NCBI RefSeq assembly: GCF_030269925.1
Contig: NC_085133.1
Coordinates: 9,196,001 to 9,260,000, forward strand
DNA from: Bombyx mori
Taxonomy: Eukaryota > Arthropoda > Insecta > Lepidoptera > Bombycidae
DNA length: 64,000 nt
Reading direction: 5' to 3'
Shown one piece after another: positions 10,696 to 23,300 of the stretch. A model generated the notes under the pieces. The model saw nothing but the letters and a program-made list of their open reading frames with translations, made no database searches and was not told where the DNA came from. Every line of letters starts with the position of its first letter. Within the stretch, counting starts at the first letter, position 1. Position numbers and translations under genes: made by a program.

Positions 10696-12545
10696 ATTTA
10701 GATTAGCCTTTATTATTGCTTTAGTTTTTAATTGTAAAATGCATTTATATAGATTAATTATTAATTTAGGCTATCAGTGATGATTTTAAGATTAGTAATT
10801 TTGAAATTAGCTCTCGGTTAATTAATTTATATTCGAAAAAAATTTGGTCTTCATGTAAATTGAAGGGGTGTTTTGGCGGCAATATAGCGCCATTTTGTTT
10901 TTAAATTCAGTTACTAGGTACTCTTTTAGGTTTTTCGCAGTGTCTGTCTGATTGGGGAATGACTAAAAGCTAAAACCGAGTGATTTATTTTAAATTTATT
11001 ATTAATTGTGTAAAGTTTACTTCTATTTTTTCTATTCGACTCAAAAGAGCCTATGTGCTATCTGAGTGGAGGCTGTATCTCACCATACCTGAGCCTCTCG
11101 CAACTCACCTGATAGTAGATGGCAGCTGATCACATGTCAGAGGCTGAAGAAAAAAAAAAACTATCAAAAACATATATTTTCAATTCTGTGTGTTTTCTTG
11201 ACTCGGTGATCTTGTTTCTAACACAGAAAAATCTAAAGTTGTTGACTAGACGTTTTATGTGAAACGTAGGTACGCAAATGTTAATGAAATAGAAAAAAAA
11301 AAACACCCTTCATTATACATGTAAGCACTGTAATTTGATGTTTTACAAAATTGTTTACTTATTTAAAGTAAAATATTTGTATGATAAATTATCAAAATTA
11401 GGTTAAACGTGTTTTCCGAATGTTGTTATTGTTTCGAGTTTTTTTTGTTTTGTTTTTAATTGTAGAATGAGTATTGAAAGCTCTTTTGAATATATGTCGC
11501 TATTAAAGGTGAATAAAGATAGAACAGATTTTTCGAAACACTAAAGTTTGAACAAACATGCGTTTATAAATGCTAACTTTTGAATACAACTTCAATACAT
11601 TATTTTTATTTTCACGGGTTTGCGAATATGCTAGACATAATTAAATTTATTTTTACGGCTTAATCTCGGTGTTTATTATTTTTAAATATTCGTAATATTG
11701 GAAATAATAAACACGCAATTAATCGTAAAACAACGTTTACAATTAAATCTCAAAGCATTGTTCTTGATGCCGTGTTGGCTGACGGCCATTTCGACAACAA
11801 ACAATTCGTAAAATCTACTTTAATATAATTTATATTTATATTTATAAACGACAGATTTTAAGGATTTAATTTCTTTAAGAAATTATTGTAAGTTTTATCA
11901 ACAAAATGTAGATAAATTTTTCCGCCGTTTTTTGTATTGACAATTGGTTACACCAAAACTCATCCTGAGATTTTAATATTACACTCTCTCACGATGAAGC
12001 TGAAATTTAACATTCGATTAAATAAAACTAAAACTACTTACATATGCAAATTGATATTTTCCGAAAAAATTACATGCGGTAATTGGGTAGCTTATTTATT
12101 GATTTATTTGCATGGCAACACTCGCGCGGCGATTACACTGACACAAGGTTAATCTAACAAATGTGTCTTTTTGTCTATTTATCGGTCTCAGCATCAGACC
12201 TGAAGTTTCGGCGCCAACTTTTCACCACGCTCAAGTTAGAATTCGCCTTACTTGAATGAGTTGCAGCCCATAGACTTATGCAAAAGATAACCTTAAAATC
12301 TCGTTACCCGCGCATCAACTTATTATGTACTTAAAAGTTAATTATTTGTTAAGTTTATTTTGTACAGTTGATAAGTATTATAGATGTTAAGTTTAAGTAT
12401 TTTTAGTTCGGACGAAAAGGGGAGGAGTAGAAAAATAAAATATTTTGAATTTGTGAAATAAAATTGAATTAATATATTAATAATTGAAATAAAATTGAAG
12501 GTGAATTTGTACCAATTTCGTTGTTTTGTTTTAAATTATTTTTCT

Positions 12546-12687
12546 GTGTGCTTAGTGTGAGTTTTATAACTTCTAGATAGCGTTAAAGTTAACTCATTAA
12601 CTCAAATTTGTATGGAGTTGGAACAGCGCCCCTTCGTTTGTCGCTTTTACGCGATCGAGAAGAAAACTTACACTTAGCACACTGCTT
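12546..12687. mobile_element. GTGTGCTTAGTGCGA MITE
   Basis: Inverted ends: TGTGCTTAGTGTGAGTTTT at the left, AAAACTTACACTTAGCACA at the right. About 140 bp, non-coding. Confidence 0.6.
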
Positions 12688-13365
12688 TCGTCTTGCCACG
12701 GCACACTTTGGACGACATGGGACTTCCCCAAGCTTGCCGGTCAACGACTAGTTTTGAAGTCAATCAGCTACCCGTGTATCACAACCTAAATATCACTATC
12801 CACCTTGACGCGCGAGGTATAAACATCTTTATTGTTTTGTAGGAACATATTTTTTTATTACTCAAGTCTTTGAAACAGATTGGTCTGGTTCATCTTTGAA
12901 ACCATATAACTGTTTTGCGACAGAAATAGGTATGGTGGTGATACTACCCGTTCAAGCTTACGATACCCTCTACTACCAATAAAAAAGTATCTTAATGTAA
13001 ATTTCATTTAGTTAACAGTGAAAAAGCTATAAAGTACTGTAATCTTTAACATTATTCTTGAAATTTTTAGATTAATAATGGCCCACCGTTGATATTTGTA
13101 CCTTAAGCGTCAGAACGATAACCATTTTATCGTGGCCGCTGCTAATCACTTTAACCGACCCAAACATGTCGTGTCGGATCCCCCGAATCCACTCTTGGTA
13201 CATTTAAGTTCTTCAAGCACCGGGCGCCGTCCTCCTCCAACTCGTCGAATGCGTCGAAGAGTTCGACGAGCGAACTAACCCATAGCTACTAACACAGCCT
13301 TTTTTTCACTTGGTGAAACTGGAAAGGCCTCCGGGCCCCTAGAAAATTTTCAATCATAAAAAAAA

Positions 13366-13706
13366 GAGAGCTTGCTAACACTAGTCCTAGCAGGAGCAAT
13401 GCTTCTCAGAATCTATCACCGGATCAAAATCGCGACCCGCTGAGAAGATCCGGCGAGAAACTCAGCGGGCTGATGCATGGGTTAGGTTGCACGTCGACCT
13501 CTTTGTTAAGTTCGACGAGTACGGTTACCGGGGTCCCTAAGCCTGCTCCTAGTGTTAGAGCTGAAGGTATCTAATGCAAGAGTTATTGGATCTGATGTAT
13601 CCGTAAGGACGTGTGCAAACTCTCTCAGGTTGAGTCCCGTGAGCTCACCTACGATTCACAGCGTAGCTGGAATAGCTCTTTAGCACCGAATAGGCAAGGA
13701 AAAAGA
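13366..13706. mobile_element. Two family A LINE tails in opposite orientation
   Basis: 13372-13562 is reversed, 13618-13706 forward (CTCTCAGGTTGAGTCCCGTG). Upstream, 13096-13278 contains RPKHVVSDPPNPL, a conceptual match to the reverse of 29363-29671, so a longer LINE fragment is likely. Confidence 0.5.
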
Positions 13707-14466
13707 GAAAGCAGTACGTAAGTTGGAAAACCACCTCTACAATTTAAACTGCAATACACTCATAGGTGCCCAACTACTGCAGGGGAATCCCGAAAAATAA
13801 AACAACAGACAACGACACAAAAAATATCGTTTATAGTTCGACAAAACAAGATCACAATAAAAAAAAAAGCACATCATAATACTAAAATGGCGTTTCGTAA
13901 ATAACTTAATACTAATTATAAGTTCATCTCGAAATAGAAGATTTTTAAAGCTACCGCCCAAAGTCGGGCACACGGAAATCAGCAAGGTCAACGACCCGCG
14001 TATGTGACACGAGAAATACGAACTGATAATTAATATATCCGTCGTTAATTAAATATAAATCATATTCCGTTTACATTAAGGGAGTATTTTGTTAGTACTC
14101 GGGTACGATTTACTTTTGGCTTTGTTTTGTGTTGACCATTGCGCTACTGTACGTGATTGGGCAGATGAATCCACCGCGCTTCTTGGGGTGTGAGGTCAGT
14201 CTCAATGGCATAGAAATGACAGCAGTTCTTTTCCTCAGCGGATTTATCGAAGTCTGTGTGTTACGAAGCGCCTATTATAACTTATAAAACCGAGATAAGC
14301 AACTGACTTAGGGAGAAACGCGTTAAGAACTTCCCGTTGTATGGTTACGCCAAATCGGCCATATTGTTCAGTGTTGTCAACACAAAAATAACAGTTTCTA
14401 ATATATAAAAATAACAGTTTCGCCTTTCGGCAACAATAGGTAGAGAAACCGTAGATTTATTTCAGT

Positions 14467-14722
14467 ACTAGCGACCTGTCCCCGCTTCGCTTCGGAAACA
14501 TTAAATTTTATTATTGATAGCAGAGTCCTGCGATGTTACCCGCGGTTATTGTCGTATCGCGGGTGACGCCGCGGAGCGAAGCTAGTCTAAAAAAGTAGCC
14601 TAAGTTACTCCTTATATCATCAGCTATATATCAGTGAAAGTCTCGTCAAAATCGGTCCAGCCGTTCCAGACATTAGCCGCAACAAACAGACAGACAGACA
14701 AAAATAAATAAAATATACAGAT
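14467..14722 (-). mobile_element. Mixed 3'-end fragments (Helitron-like and RTE-like)
   Basis: Contains CTAGCGACC..CCGCTTCGCTTCGG, the Helitron-like 3' end in reverse, then sequence typical of moth repeats with TCGGTCCAGCCGTTCCAGAC and a (CAGA)n run. Degenerate. Confidence 0.4.
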
Positions 14723-15580
14723 TTTGGTATATGTACTGTGGTGTACATATTTACGCATTTAGTAAAAAGTGGTTATTTTATTATTACAAACAGAGACTGC
14801 AATTATATTTATTTGTATTGATTAAAGCATTTACCTTACATTATGTTTGAATAATTAAATTATTTTTATTATATATTATTATGTATTTTGTTCGCATTTA
14901 AGTCTTGAAATACAAATTTATCAACTAGTTTCACTATCTAAAGTCAGGTTTAATTAACGTGTCAACAGTGCGAGAACATTGTTAAAAGATGTATCTCGAG
15001 ATATGTACGTAGGGTTCAGTGACCCCGGACACAGAGGTCAGTATCGACTAATATTATTAAAAGGTATTTTTGTATTACAGTATTCACACTTAGATCAGCA
15101 AATCGTACTTATAGAATTAAAGTGGCTTAATACAAAATTCTTTTTTTTTTTTGATAAACCCCAAAAATTTTATTAGAGAATTGTAATTTCTTTCAGTTTC
15201 CATTTTAAATACTTTAAGCCTTATAGCGCTTACCTTAAAGTTTAAAGTATGCGCTTGATTTAAAACAGACGGAAAATATAAATTTAATTTTTAATTTAAA
15301 AACTTTAATTTTATTATCTGATAGAATAACTACATGTTTATAAGTCGTACCAAATATAAAACTGATTTTCTTAAAATTTTTAGTTATGCCTCTTCAATTC
15401 TAAAGGTGCGAAATCAATACTATTGACTAATTACATTAATATTGTTATTGTTGATTTAAGAACATACTATTCATATAACAATAATTATACAACGGATTTA
15501 TTCTGGCAATTATTATTTTGTTGTGTTGTTTTTGTTTTTTTTTTTTAAATAATTTACTTACATGGCATTTCATAAATATA

Positions 15581-15746
15581 CAGTGATGGTCGTATAATTA
15601 GAAACACTACCAAGGGTCCTTGACCTTATGTGAGATACTTCACGGCAATAGTTATTTTGAAATTAAACAATAAATAGGGCAAAATTTGTATGTTGAAGTT
15701 ATACTTCTTTTATTCATAAGAAGTGTTTCTAATTATATGACCGCTG
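15581..15746. mobile_element. Tc1/mariner-type MITE
   Basis: A 166-bp element flanked by TA at 15579-15580 and 15747-15748. Termini CAGTGATGGTCGTATAATTA and the complement of TAATTATATGACCGCTG form inverted repeats of about 28 bp (TATAATTAGAAACACT shared). No ORF. Confidence 0.85.
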
Positions 15747-16600
15747 TATATAATAATTGTGTTTCACTCTTATTAACTAATAAAATATATAAAGTTGGAA
15801 TGATTTGGACGATCACAAGCCTTGATTCATTATAATTTGGCGATTTGTATACAGGGCGTTGCAATTTGATTTTAAAAAGAAAAATGCCCGTGCAACTTCG
15901 TGCACGTGATAGAAGTGAAACTTCTTTTTAGATATGTAGTATTGTGATTATCTTCATTTTTCATCCTTAAATCGGATTGCTCTTGGAATAGGGAATGCTG
16001 TGTATAAGGGAAAAATATCATGAAAACAAAAAAAAACTTTTTCAGCTATTTGACTGGTATAAGCATAATTGAACTTCGATTAAAAAATCGATCTGTTTAT
16101 GTTAATAATACTAAAGAAAACGGACTTTTAAATACAAATATAAATGTCGGGTTTAAAACGAAATGCCCTCAATATGATTTTTTCTGAGCGATTTTTCTTT
16201 GTTTTTTCCTCAGAAAAGGCCTGTATATTGCTTATATACACTAATAAGTTGTACTCGAATCAACATTAAAATGTGGCTAGAAACAAAATTGACTTAAAAA
16301 AAATCACTACATTTGTATATTTCTACGAAGGAATATTTATCTTTTTGCTGGAAAAGATTTATCATTAAAATTCTAGTTAACAACACCGTCACTGGTGCCC
16401 TCCGCAAACAATCACAGATTTTAGTCTGCACTTTAAGATTCACTAAACAAAAATCATTGTCTTCTATATATATATACACATGTACACTCATATTTATTTT
16501 AGCTTAACTAAATAGCCACTACGTTAATACTAAAGCAATAAATACAGTTAATTAACGAGAAACAGTCAACTAATTACTTTTTTATACAATATAACGTCTG

Positions 16601-17063
16601 TACCGCAGATTGGGGGGAATAGGGACAAATCTGGGTTGTGACAACGCTTTTGTGAGATTGAAATTTGTTGAATTGAAAATAACTTTTATTTAGTGTTTAA
16701 GGGTATTAGATAGTTTAATTTTGTCATCAGAGTTTTGTAACTGATTAATGATATTGAATAGTTAATTACCCGAAGGTAAGTACCTACCTAACAACTAAAC
16801 AGTGCCAGCCCTAACGAAAAACTCTATTGTTCCCATACGTGACCCGATTCACCCAAAAGCCAAGGTGGATCAGGTCAAGCTAGCTTGTTAAGTTTTTGTG
16901 TATATTTTTAATGAACTATCTATAATAATAATGCATCGTATATAAAAATTTTAGCCTCCGGAAGCATTTTAATATCAATTTTATTGGTATTACTCTAAGA
17001 AAAACCGCTGAAATTATTTTTTTTGGAATTGAAAAGCGTCCCGATTCTCCCCTATCCACTGTA
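16601..17063 (+). mobile_element. TIR element family T470, copy 1
   Basis: About 463 bp from TACCGCAGATTGGGGGGAAT to the complement-like end CCCCTATCCACTGTA, TA at both edges. Related copies are at 21618-22085 (reversed) and 23342-23830. Non-coding. It starts 80 bp beyond the ClC stop codon. Confidence 0.7.
16980..16985 (-). promoter_or_regulatory. Candidate poly(A) signal of the ClC gene inside a transposon
   Basis: TTTATT on the plus strand, AATAAA on the minus, 158 nt past the ClC stop. It is the first such hexamer I find downstream and lies within the TIR element at 16601-17063. Confidence 0.35.
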
Positions 17064-17142
17064 CTACGTATAGTACAACAAAAGGGTCAATGTTTCTCAA
17101 ACAATTTCACAGCCAGTGGCTCTCAAATTTCGTTATATTAAT

Positions 17143-17307
17143 TTATGTCTTCTCCGACGTCGTTAGTTTGGCGGTCTCGCTGTCGGAGGGCGGTGCGGGC
17201 TGCGTGGAGGGCACCTTAATGATGGTGGGCAGCGGGGTGGTGGGAGGCGAGGGCCGGGTGGCGACCGTCAGCACGCCGCTGTTCACGTCTTCGATCGCTT
17301 TTCGGAG
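17143..17307 (-). CDS. ClC-a: ClC exon 22 (C-terminus and stop)
   Basis: Acceptor GTTCCAG. It encodes [20 protein letters not shown], a Pro/Thr-rich tail and the end LTTSEKT before TAA at 17143-17145. Confidence 0.9.
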   Translation of the reverse strand, partial: LRKAIEDVNSGVLTVATRPSPPTTPLPTIIKVPSTQPAPPSDSETAKLTTSEKT

Positions 17308-20300
17308 CTGGAACGTAATGCGCCCGTTAAATTACCAATAGTTTACTAGATAAAACCTGTATAAATAATAAATAATAGTTTAAAAAAACTAACAAATGCG
17401 CTTTTACAGAAAATCCAACTAAAAAATAGAAAATAGATTTTAATAAATTTGAATTAAAAATAGTGTAAGAAAAAATGTTTTTATTGTAAAAAAGCGTGGG
17501 ATGCTTTTCAGGATATTATTAAAATAATCCTTCTACTCATATCTGTTCATAAAATATTTATAATTACTGATACCATGTACGGGGGGGGGGGGGGGCGGCA
17601 AAAAAAGGGGTGGCAGTAGGGTGGGCCGCCCCCCACACGAGACACGTACCTCTTTGAGCGCGACGACCCCGATGAGTCTGCCGATGGCCGTGACGTAAGC
17701 GCGGCTCACCCCCAGCGTGGAGAACAGTGAGTGGACCTGTGGACACGGGGACGCGTCAGTAGACCTTTTTTTTCTCCTACCTAAGCTGACAGCCTTGAGA
17801 GGCTATGTCAGCGTAACCTTAACTAGTAGGTGAGCTCTCGGGGCCCAAACCTCATGATCAGTGGACCTAGGAATGCTTGCCTCAAGCCACCTTCGAGGAA
17901 CACGACACAGCAGTCGGGAAATATCATGGAGGTAGGAGACGGAAGGACAATATCCCGAACAGTTCCTCAGAGCACCGCCCGCTGGTCATTAGCGGGTGGT
18001 GGTTTTGTAGGGTAGGACTAATATAGTGGTTATGCCTATGCAATTGTTATCTTAGTCAATGAGGCCGACCTCACGATCCATGTTGTCCGTGGGCAGCACT
18101 CCTGACCGGCTACGCTATGTGGTTAACTGAAAGAAAATCTGGTAATTTCTGTTTAGCTTGGCTATTAGGCTTCCTTGGTTGAAGGCAGTACCTTGAGTAG
18201 AGAAGTCCTCTCCACCAGCTGGAAGGGCGCCGGGTCGATGTGGCAGATGTACAGCGTCTCGTCCTCGTACTCCGAGTCCTCGGGCAGCTGTGGACAGATC
18301 TCGTGTCTTAATGGTTGTCTTGGTTATTGTGAGGGCGACGCTTTCGGGACTTATCCTAGTGCTTAAAGTGGGAGGAGGGACCGGGGTCCCCTCCTACCGC
18401 GACACTACCTACCCTGCCTATTTCTGCCGTGAAGCAGTAATGCGTTTCGGTTTGAAGGGTGGGGCAGCCGTTGTAACTATACTGAGACCTTAGAACTTAT
18501 ATCTCAAGGTGGGTGGCGCATTTACGGTTGTAAATGTCTATGGGCTCCAGTAACCACTTAACACCAGGTGGGCTGTGAACTCGTCCACTCATCTAAGCTA
18601 TAAAAAAAACACACACACACAAACGTATTCATACCAGATCTCGTTTCCTGGCGATGCCAAGCATCCGATCGAAGTCAATTTCTTTAGCCATCTCTAGTTG
18701 CTCCCAGGCTTTCTGGTCCTCGGGGGACATGTCGCAGACTCGCTCGCGGGGCTGTTGACGGTAAGGCAATCATATTAACAAGAGATCAATATTTCTATTT
18801 TAAAATATTCATACATAATAATAATAATAACACTTTATTTAACACCATATGTACAGAGTGAGCAAATAAAACAAATAATAGTCGGTGACATAAATTGGCG
18901 GCCTTATCGCTGAAAGCGATCTCTTCCAGGCAACCTTGCAGGGAGAGGAATAAGTGGACTGAACGGTGCTATATCATAATAAACTTACATAAAAATATAT
19001 ACATAAATACACATGTGAAAAATAAATACAATATAAGATAGACTTACATACGATTAAATAAAAATAAATACTAAAAATATGCAATTAAATACAAAATAAG
19101 TAGCAACTTGTACAGTTATACATTGACAATAAGTTATATGTTAAGAAATAATATGTCGTATTTTGTTTTATAATTTGCATTAAACATCTGCGCACTGTTA
19201 GTTTAATGCAAATAAATAAATATAAATTTAATTAAATTTATATATATATATATATATATAAATGAATTGCTGTTCGTTAGTCTCGCTAAAACTCGAGAAC
19301 GGCTGGACCGATTTGGCTAATTTTGGTCTTGAATTATTTGTGGAAGTCCAGAGAAGGTTTAAAAGGTAAATATGAAAATGCTCGGATTTAAATAAAAATA
19401 ACAATTTTGTTTTTCTCCTACCTACGTCGAAAGTTCGGTTTTCCTCCCGCTGTACAGGGAAGAAAGTTTAACTTTTCCTCCCTGGGTACTGACAAGTGCG
19501 CATGCGCGTTATTGTCTACGTCTGCTCTCACGCACCTAAAATTCTCCGCCATTGCTGTGCTCGGGTAATTTGCAATATTGTGCTTAGTGTAAAAGTGAAA
19601 TAAACAAAAGGCAATAAAATTTAATAGTGAAGTATTAAACCAAGATGAGTTCATCAGACAGTTCTTATTCAATTAGTAGTAGTTTATTTAAAAATTAAAA
19701 AAACAGTCAAATTGTTGTTTTATGGGTATGCTCCACCCCCCTACCCCCAGCCAGGGCTTCGCTCCTAAACCCCGGCTCGGTACTCCACGAACTTTCGGCC
19801 TGGTAGGAGAAAAAATAGTATGTGCACCGCGGGAGAACAGTAGGACATCCCATCCCGCGTGTTTGCAATTTTACACGCGGGAGGAAAAGTCCTACTTTTC
19901 TCCCTTGGTGCCCAATGTACTATTTTCCTTTGATCTGTCCCACGTCGGACGGATTCCTTTTGTTTGTTTTAAGTTTATTTTATACAAAAGTTTAGGTCTT
20001 TTATTTATCGGTTGAGGCAGTACCAAGTCTGCCGGGTCAGCTAGTCGACAATAAGTATTATGTTAAGAAATAATATGTCATATTCTATTTTATAATTTGC
20101 ATAAAACATCTGCGCGCTGTTAGTTTAATGCAATTAAATAAATATAAATTTAATTAAATTAAAAATAAAATGTCGTTGTTATCGTCTGTTTCGCCGCTTA
20201 CAGACATGACGAGGTGGCCGAGTGGTTAAGGCGTTGGACTGCTAATCCAATGTGCTCTGCACGCGTGGGTTCGAATCCCATCCTCGTCGAACATTTTTGA

Positions 20301-23300
20301 TAATTATTTACACCAATTTCTGTTTTCCTTTGCATACTAGTATTTCTTAATGCTATACTGTGGTCTGGTTAGGCAAGGAGCATTTTACCAGATAGTGGGG
20401 AGTCTACGGAATGGCTACGTTTTGTACCAGGTCAAAGGTGGTCGCTCGCTCACCAGAAACTCCTCAGTCAGTGAAGTCGTCGTGGCCTAAAGGATAAGAC
20501 GTCCGGTGCATTCGTGTTGAGCGATGCACCGGCGTTCGAACCCCAGGCGGCCGGGCGTACCAGTTTTTTGACTTTCACGGTGAAGGAATAACATCGTGTA
20601 ATAAAAATTAAACTCGCAAAATTATAATTTGCGTAATTACTGGCGGTAGGACCTCTTGTGAGTCCGCGCGGGTAGGTACCACCACCCTGCCGTGAAACAG
20701 TAACGCCTTTCGGTTTGAAGTGTGGGGCAGCCGTTGTAGATGTCTATGGGTTCCAGTAACCACTTAACACCTGGTAGGCTGTGAGCTCGTCCACTCATAA
20801 GAGCAATAAAAAAAATCAGGAGAGAATAGAACATGTAACTATGATTACCAGTTGAACTTTCTTGTTGATGGAGGGACTCCTCGGCAGTCCGGGGGTGAGC
20901 TGGTCGGAGAGGCCTCCCTCCACGTCCTGCAGCAGCGTCGACCGCCTGAAGATGGCTTCGAAGGCCGCGCGGATCCTGCGCCGGCGGGGTACAGATATAC
21001 AGTTTGGATTCTCCACGGGGCACACATAGAAAATACTTGCTTCATACTAACTACGATCAATAAGTAATACTGATATGTAAAATTATACACACACTAGCTG
21101 ATTCTCAATCGATAAATAAAAGACCTAAGCTTTTGTATAAAGTAAACTCAAAACAAACAAAAGGAATCCGTCCGACGGGGGACACATCAAAGGAAAAACA
21201 AAATTGTAACTTTTATTTAATTCCAAGCATTTTCATATTTATCTACCTTTTAAGCCTTCTCTGGACTTCCACAAATAATTTATGACCAAAATTAGCCAAA
21301 TCGGTCCAGCCTTTCTCGAGTTTTAGCGAAACTAACGAATAGCAATTCATTTTTATATATATAGATAGCACCTAACGATCTCTCAACACTAGTCCGCGGC
21401 TTTTGTTCACGACTTAACCTAACCTAATCTATCTTAAGAAGGAGGGAGCCCGGAGATCAGTAATACAGGTCTTTGAACCTAGTACAGACTTGCAACTCTT
21501 TCAAAGGCTTACAAAATAAATTATAAGGTTAATTTCCATTTGTATTTGTAAGATTTAAGAGAGAAATAAATAAATTATTATTAATTATATTATTATTATT
21601 ATACGTAACTTCTTTGTTACCGTAGATCGGGGGGACTCTTTCCAAATCCAACACAAATTTTCAATGGTTTTTCTTATGGTAATACTAATAAAATTGAGAT
21701 TAAAATGGTTCCGGTGGCTTAAATTTTTATATAATATATAATGCGTTATTATACACAATTTATTTCAAAATATACACAAAAACTGAGAAAATAACTTAAC
21801 CCGATTCACCTTGGCTTTGGGGTGAATCAGGTTACGTATGGGGACATTAGAGTTTTTCGATAGGGCTGGTGCTATTTAGTTGGTACGTAGGTAATTTACT
21901 TTTTAATATATTTAATGAGTTACAAAACTTTGATGACCAAATTAAACTATTTAATATTCTTAAACACTAAATAAAAGTCATTTTCAGTTCAACAAAGTTA
22001 AATGTAAAAATTCAACAAATGTTTTATGACGTCCCAGATTTGTCCCTATTCTAACTCTAGTCTCTATGCCCCCTAATCTACTGTACTTTGAGATTGTTTC
22101 ATAATGTGTTGAGGCAGAAAATTCAGTCAATTCAGAAAATTTTCAAGAGCTAATGTCCAAAAGGTTAGATGAAAACTGGACGCCACAGCCAATACCTCTG
22201 ATCTAAATGTTAGGTACGCAAGCCACACCAGCTGCAACCAGCCCGGTCCCTCGCGGCGCCCTGGGACCGCAGCACGCCGACCCCCCAAAGCTACGTTCAT
22301 ATAAACACCGACCTACAGTTCAATATAAGGCTTTACAGTCATACCTGGTCTCGGCTCCGGTGACGGTGCTGTACACTTGCGCCGGGGAGGACGCGGGGGA
22401 GGGGGTGGTCGCCTGCGGGGGCGGGGAGGCCAGTCCGCGCGTCAACGTGAACGAGTTCGTCTTCTTCAGGATGGACTTCGGCCGGAACAGCTGACCCGGA
22501 GCTGGCGACAACACACAACGAACACTAGGGGACGAGCCAGTGGTGTAAAACACGATCGTGATCGATAATCGACAATCGACAATTTGGAAGTCGTCGTGGC
22601 CTAAAGGATAAGACGTCCAGTGCATTCGTGTTGTAGCGATGCACCGGCGTTCGAATCCCGCAGGCGGGTACCAATTTTTCTAATGAAATACGTACTCAAC
22701 AAATGTTCACGATTGACTTCCACGGTGAAGGAATAACATCGTGTAATAAAAATGAAACCCCCAAAATTATAATTTTCGTAATTACTGGACATCTTGTGAG
22801 GTCGTACGGGTAGGTACCACCCACCGCCTTGCCTACTTCTACCGTGAAGCAGTAATGCGTTTCGGTTTGAAGGGTGGAGCAGCCGTTGTAACTATACTTG
22901 AGAAATTAAAACTCATATCTCAAGGTGGGTGAGGCATTTACGTTGTAGATGTCTATGGGCTCCGGTAACCACTTAGCACCGACCAGTAGTATCTTCTACT
23001 AGAATGCTGTAGTACTGCTACGTGGACACAGTGTAGAATACTTAGAGTCTCCCCACACGTACATGGCAGTAGTCCTCCTTGGTCCTTGGTGGTGAGCGAG
23101 GACCCTCGCGTCATGCCGGTCCCCGGCGCGTGTAGCATGTCCGGAGCAGGAGTCACCTGGAAGATATTACAAACAATAACTTTATTACTCGTTTGTTTGT
23201 CATCGATATAATGTTTTATTTGTATGTAGTTTTTTTTTTTTTTATATCTATTTATTATATAATGTTTCATTTGTATTTAGTTATATATTTTTTTCTATTT

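Larger units (their letters stand above)
10397..16600. other. 3' UTR and intergenic region
   Basis: The ligand 3' UTR, then AT-rich sequence holding only repeats (12546, 13366, 14467, 15581). Many short frames, none supported. Confidence 0.45.

Noticed and set aside
19722..20015. 97-codon plus-strand frame
   Set aside because: Lies within the hairpin-rich insert and H2 element.
20852..21067. 71-codon plus-strand frame
   Set aside because: Shadow of ClC exon 18 on the other strand.
22207..22494. 95-codon plus-strand frame in GC-rich DNA
   Set aside because: It is antisense to ClC exon 17 ([10 protein letters not shown]); the GC-rich exon leaves several frames open by chance.
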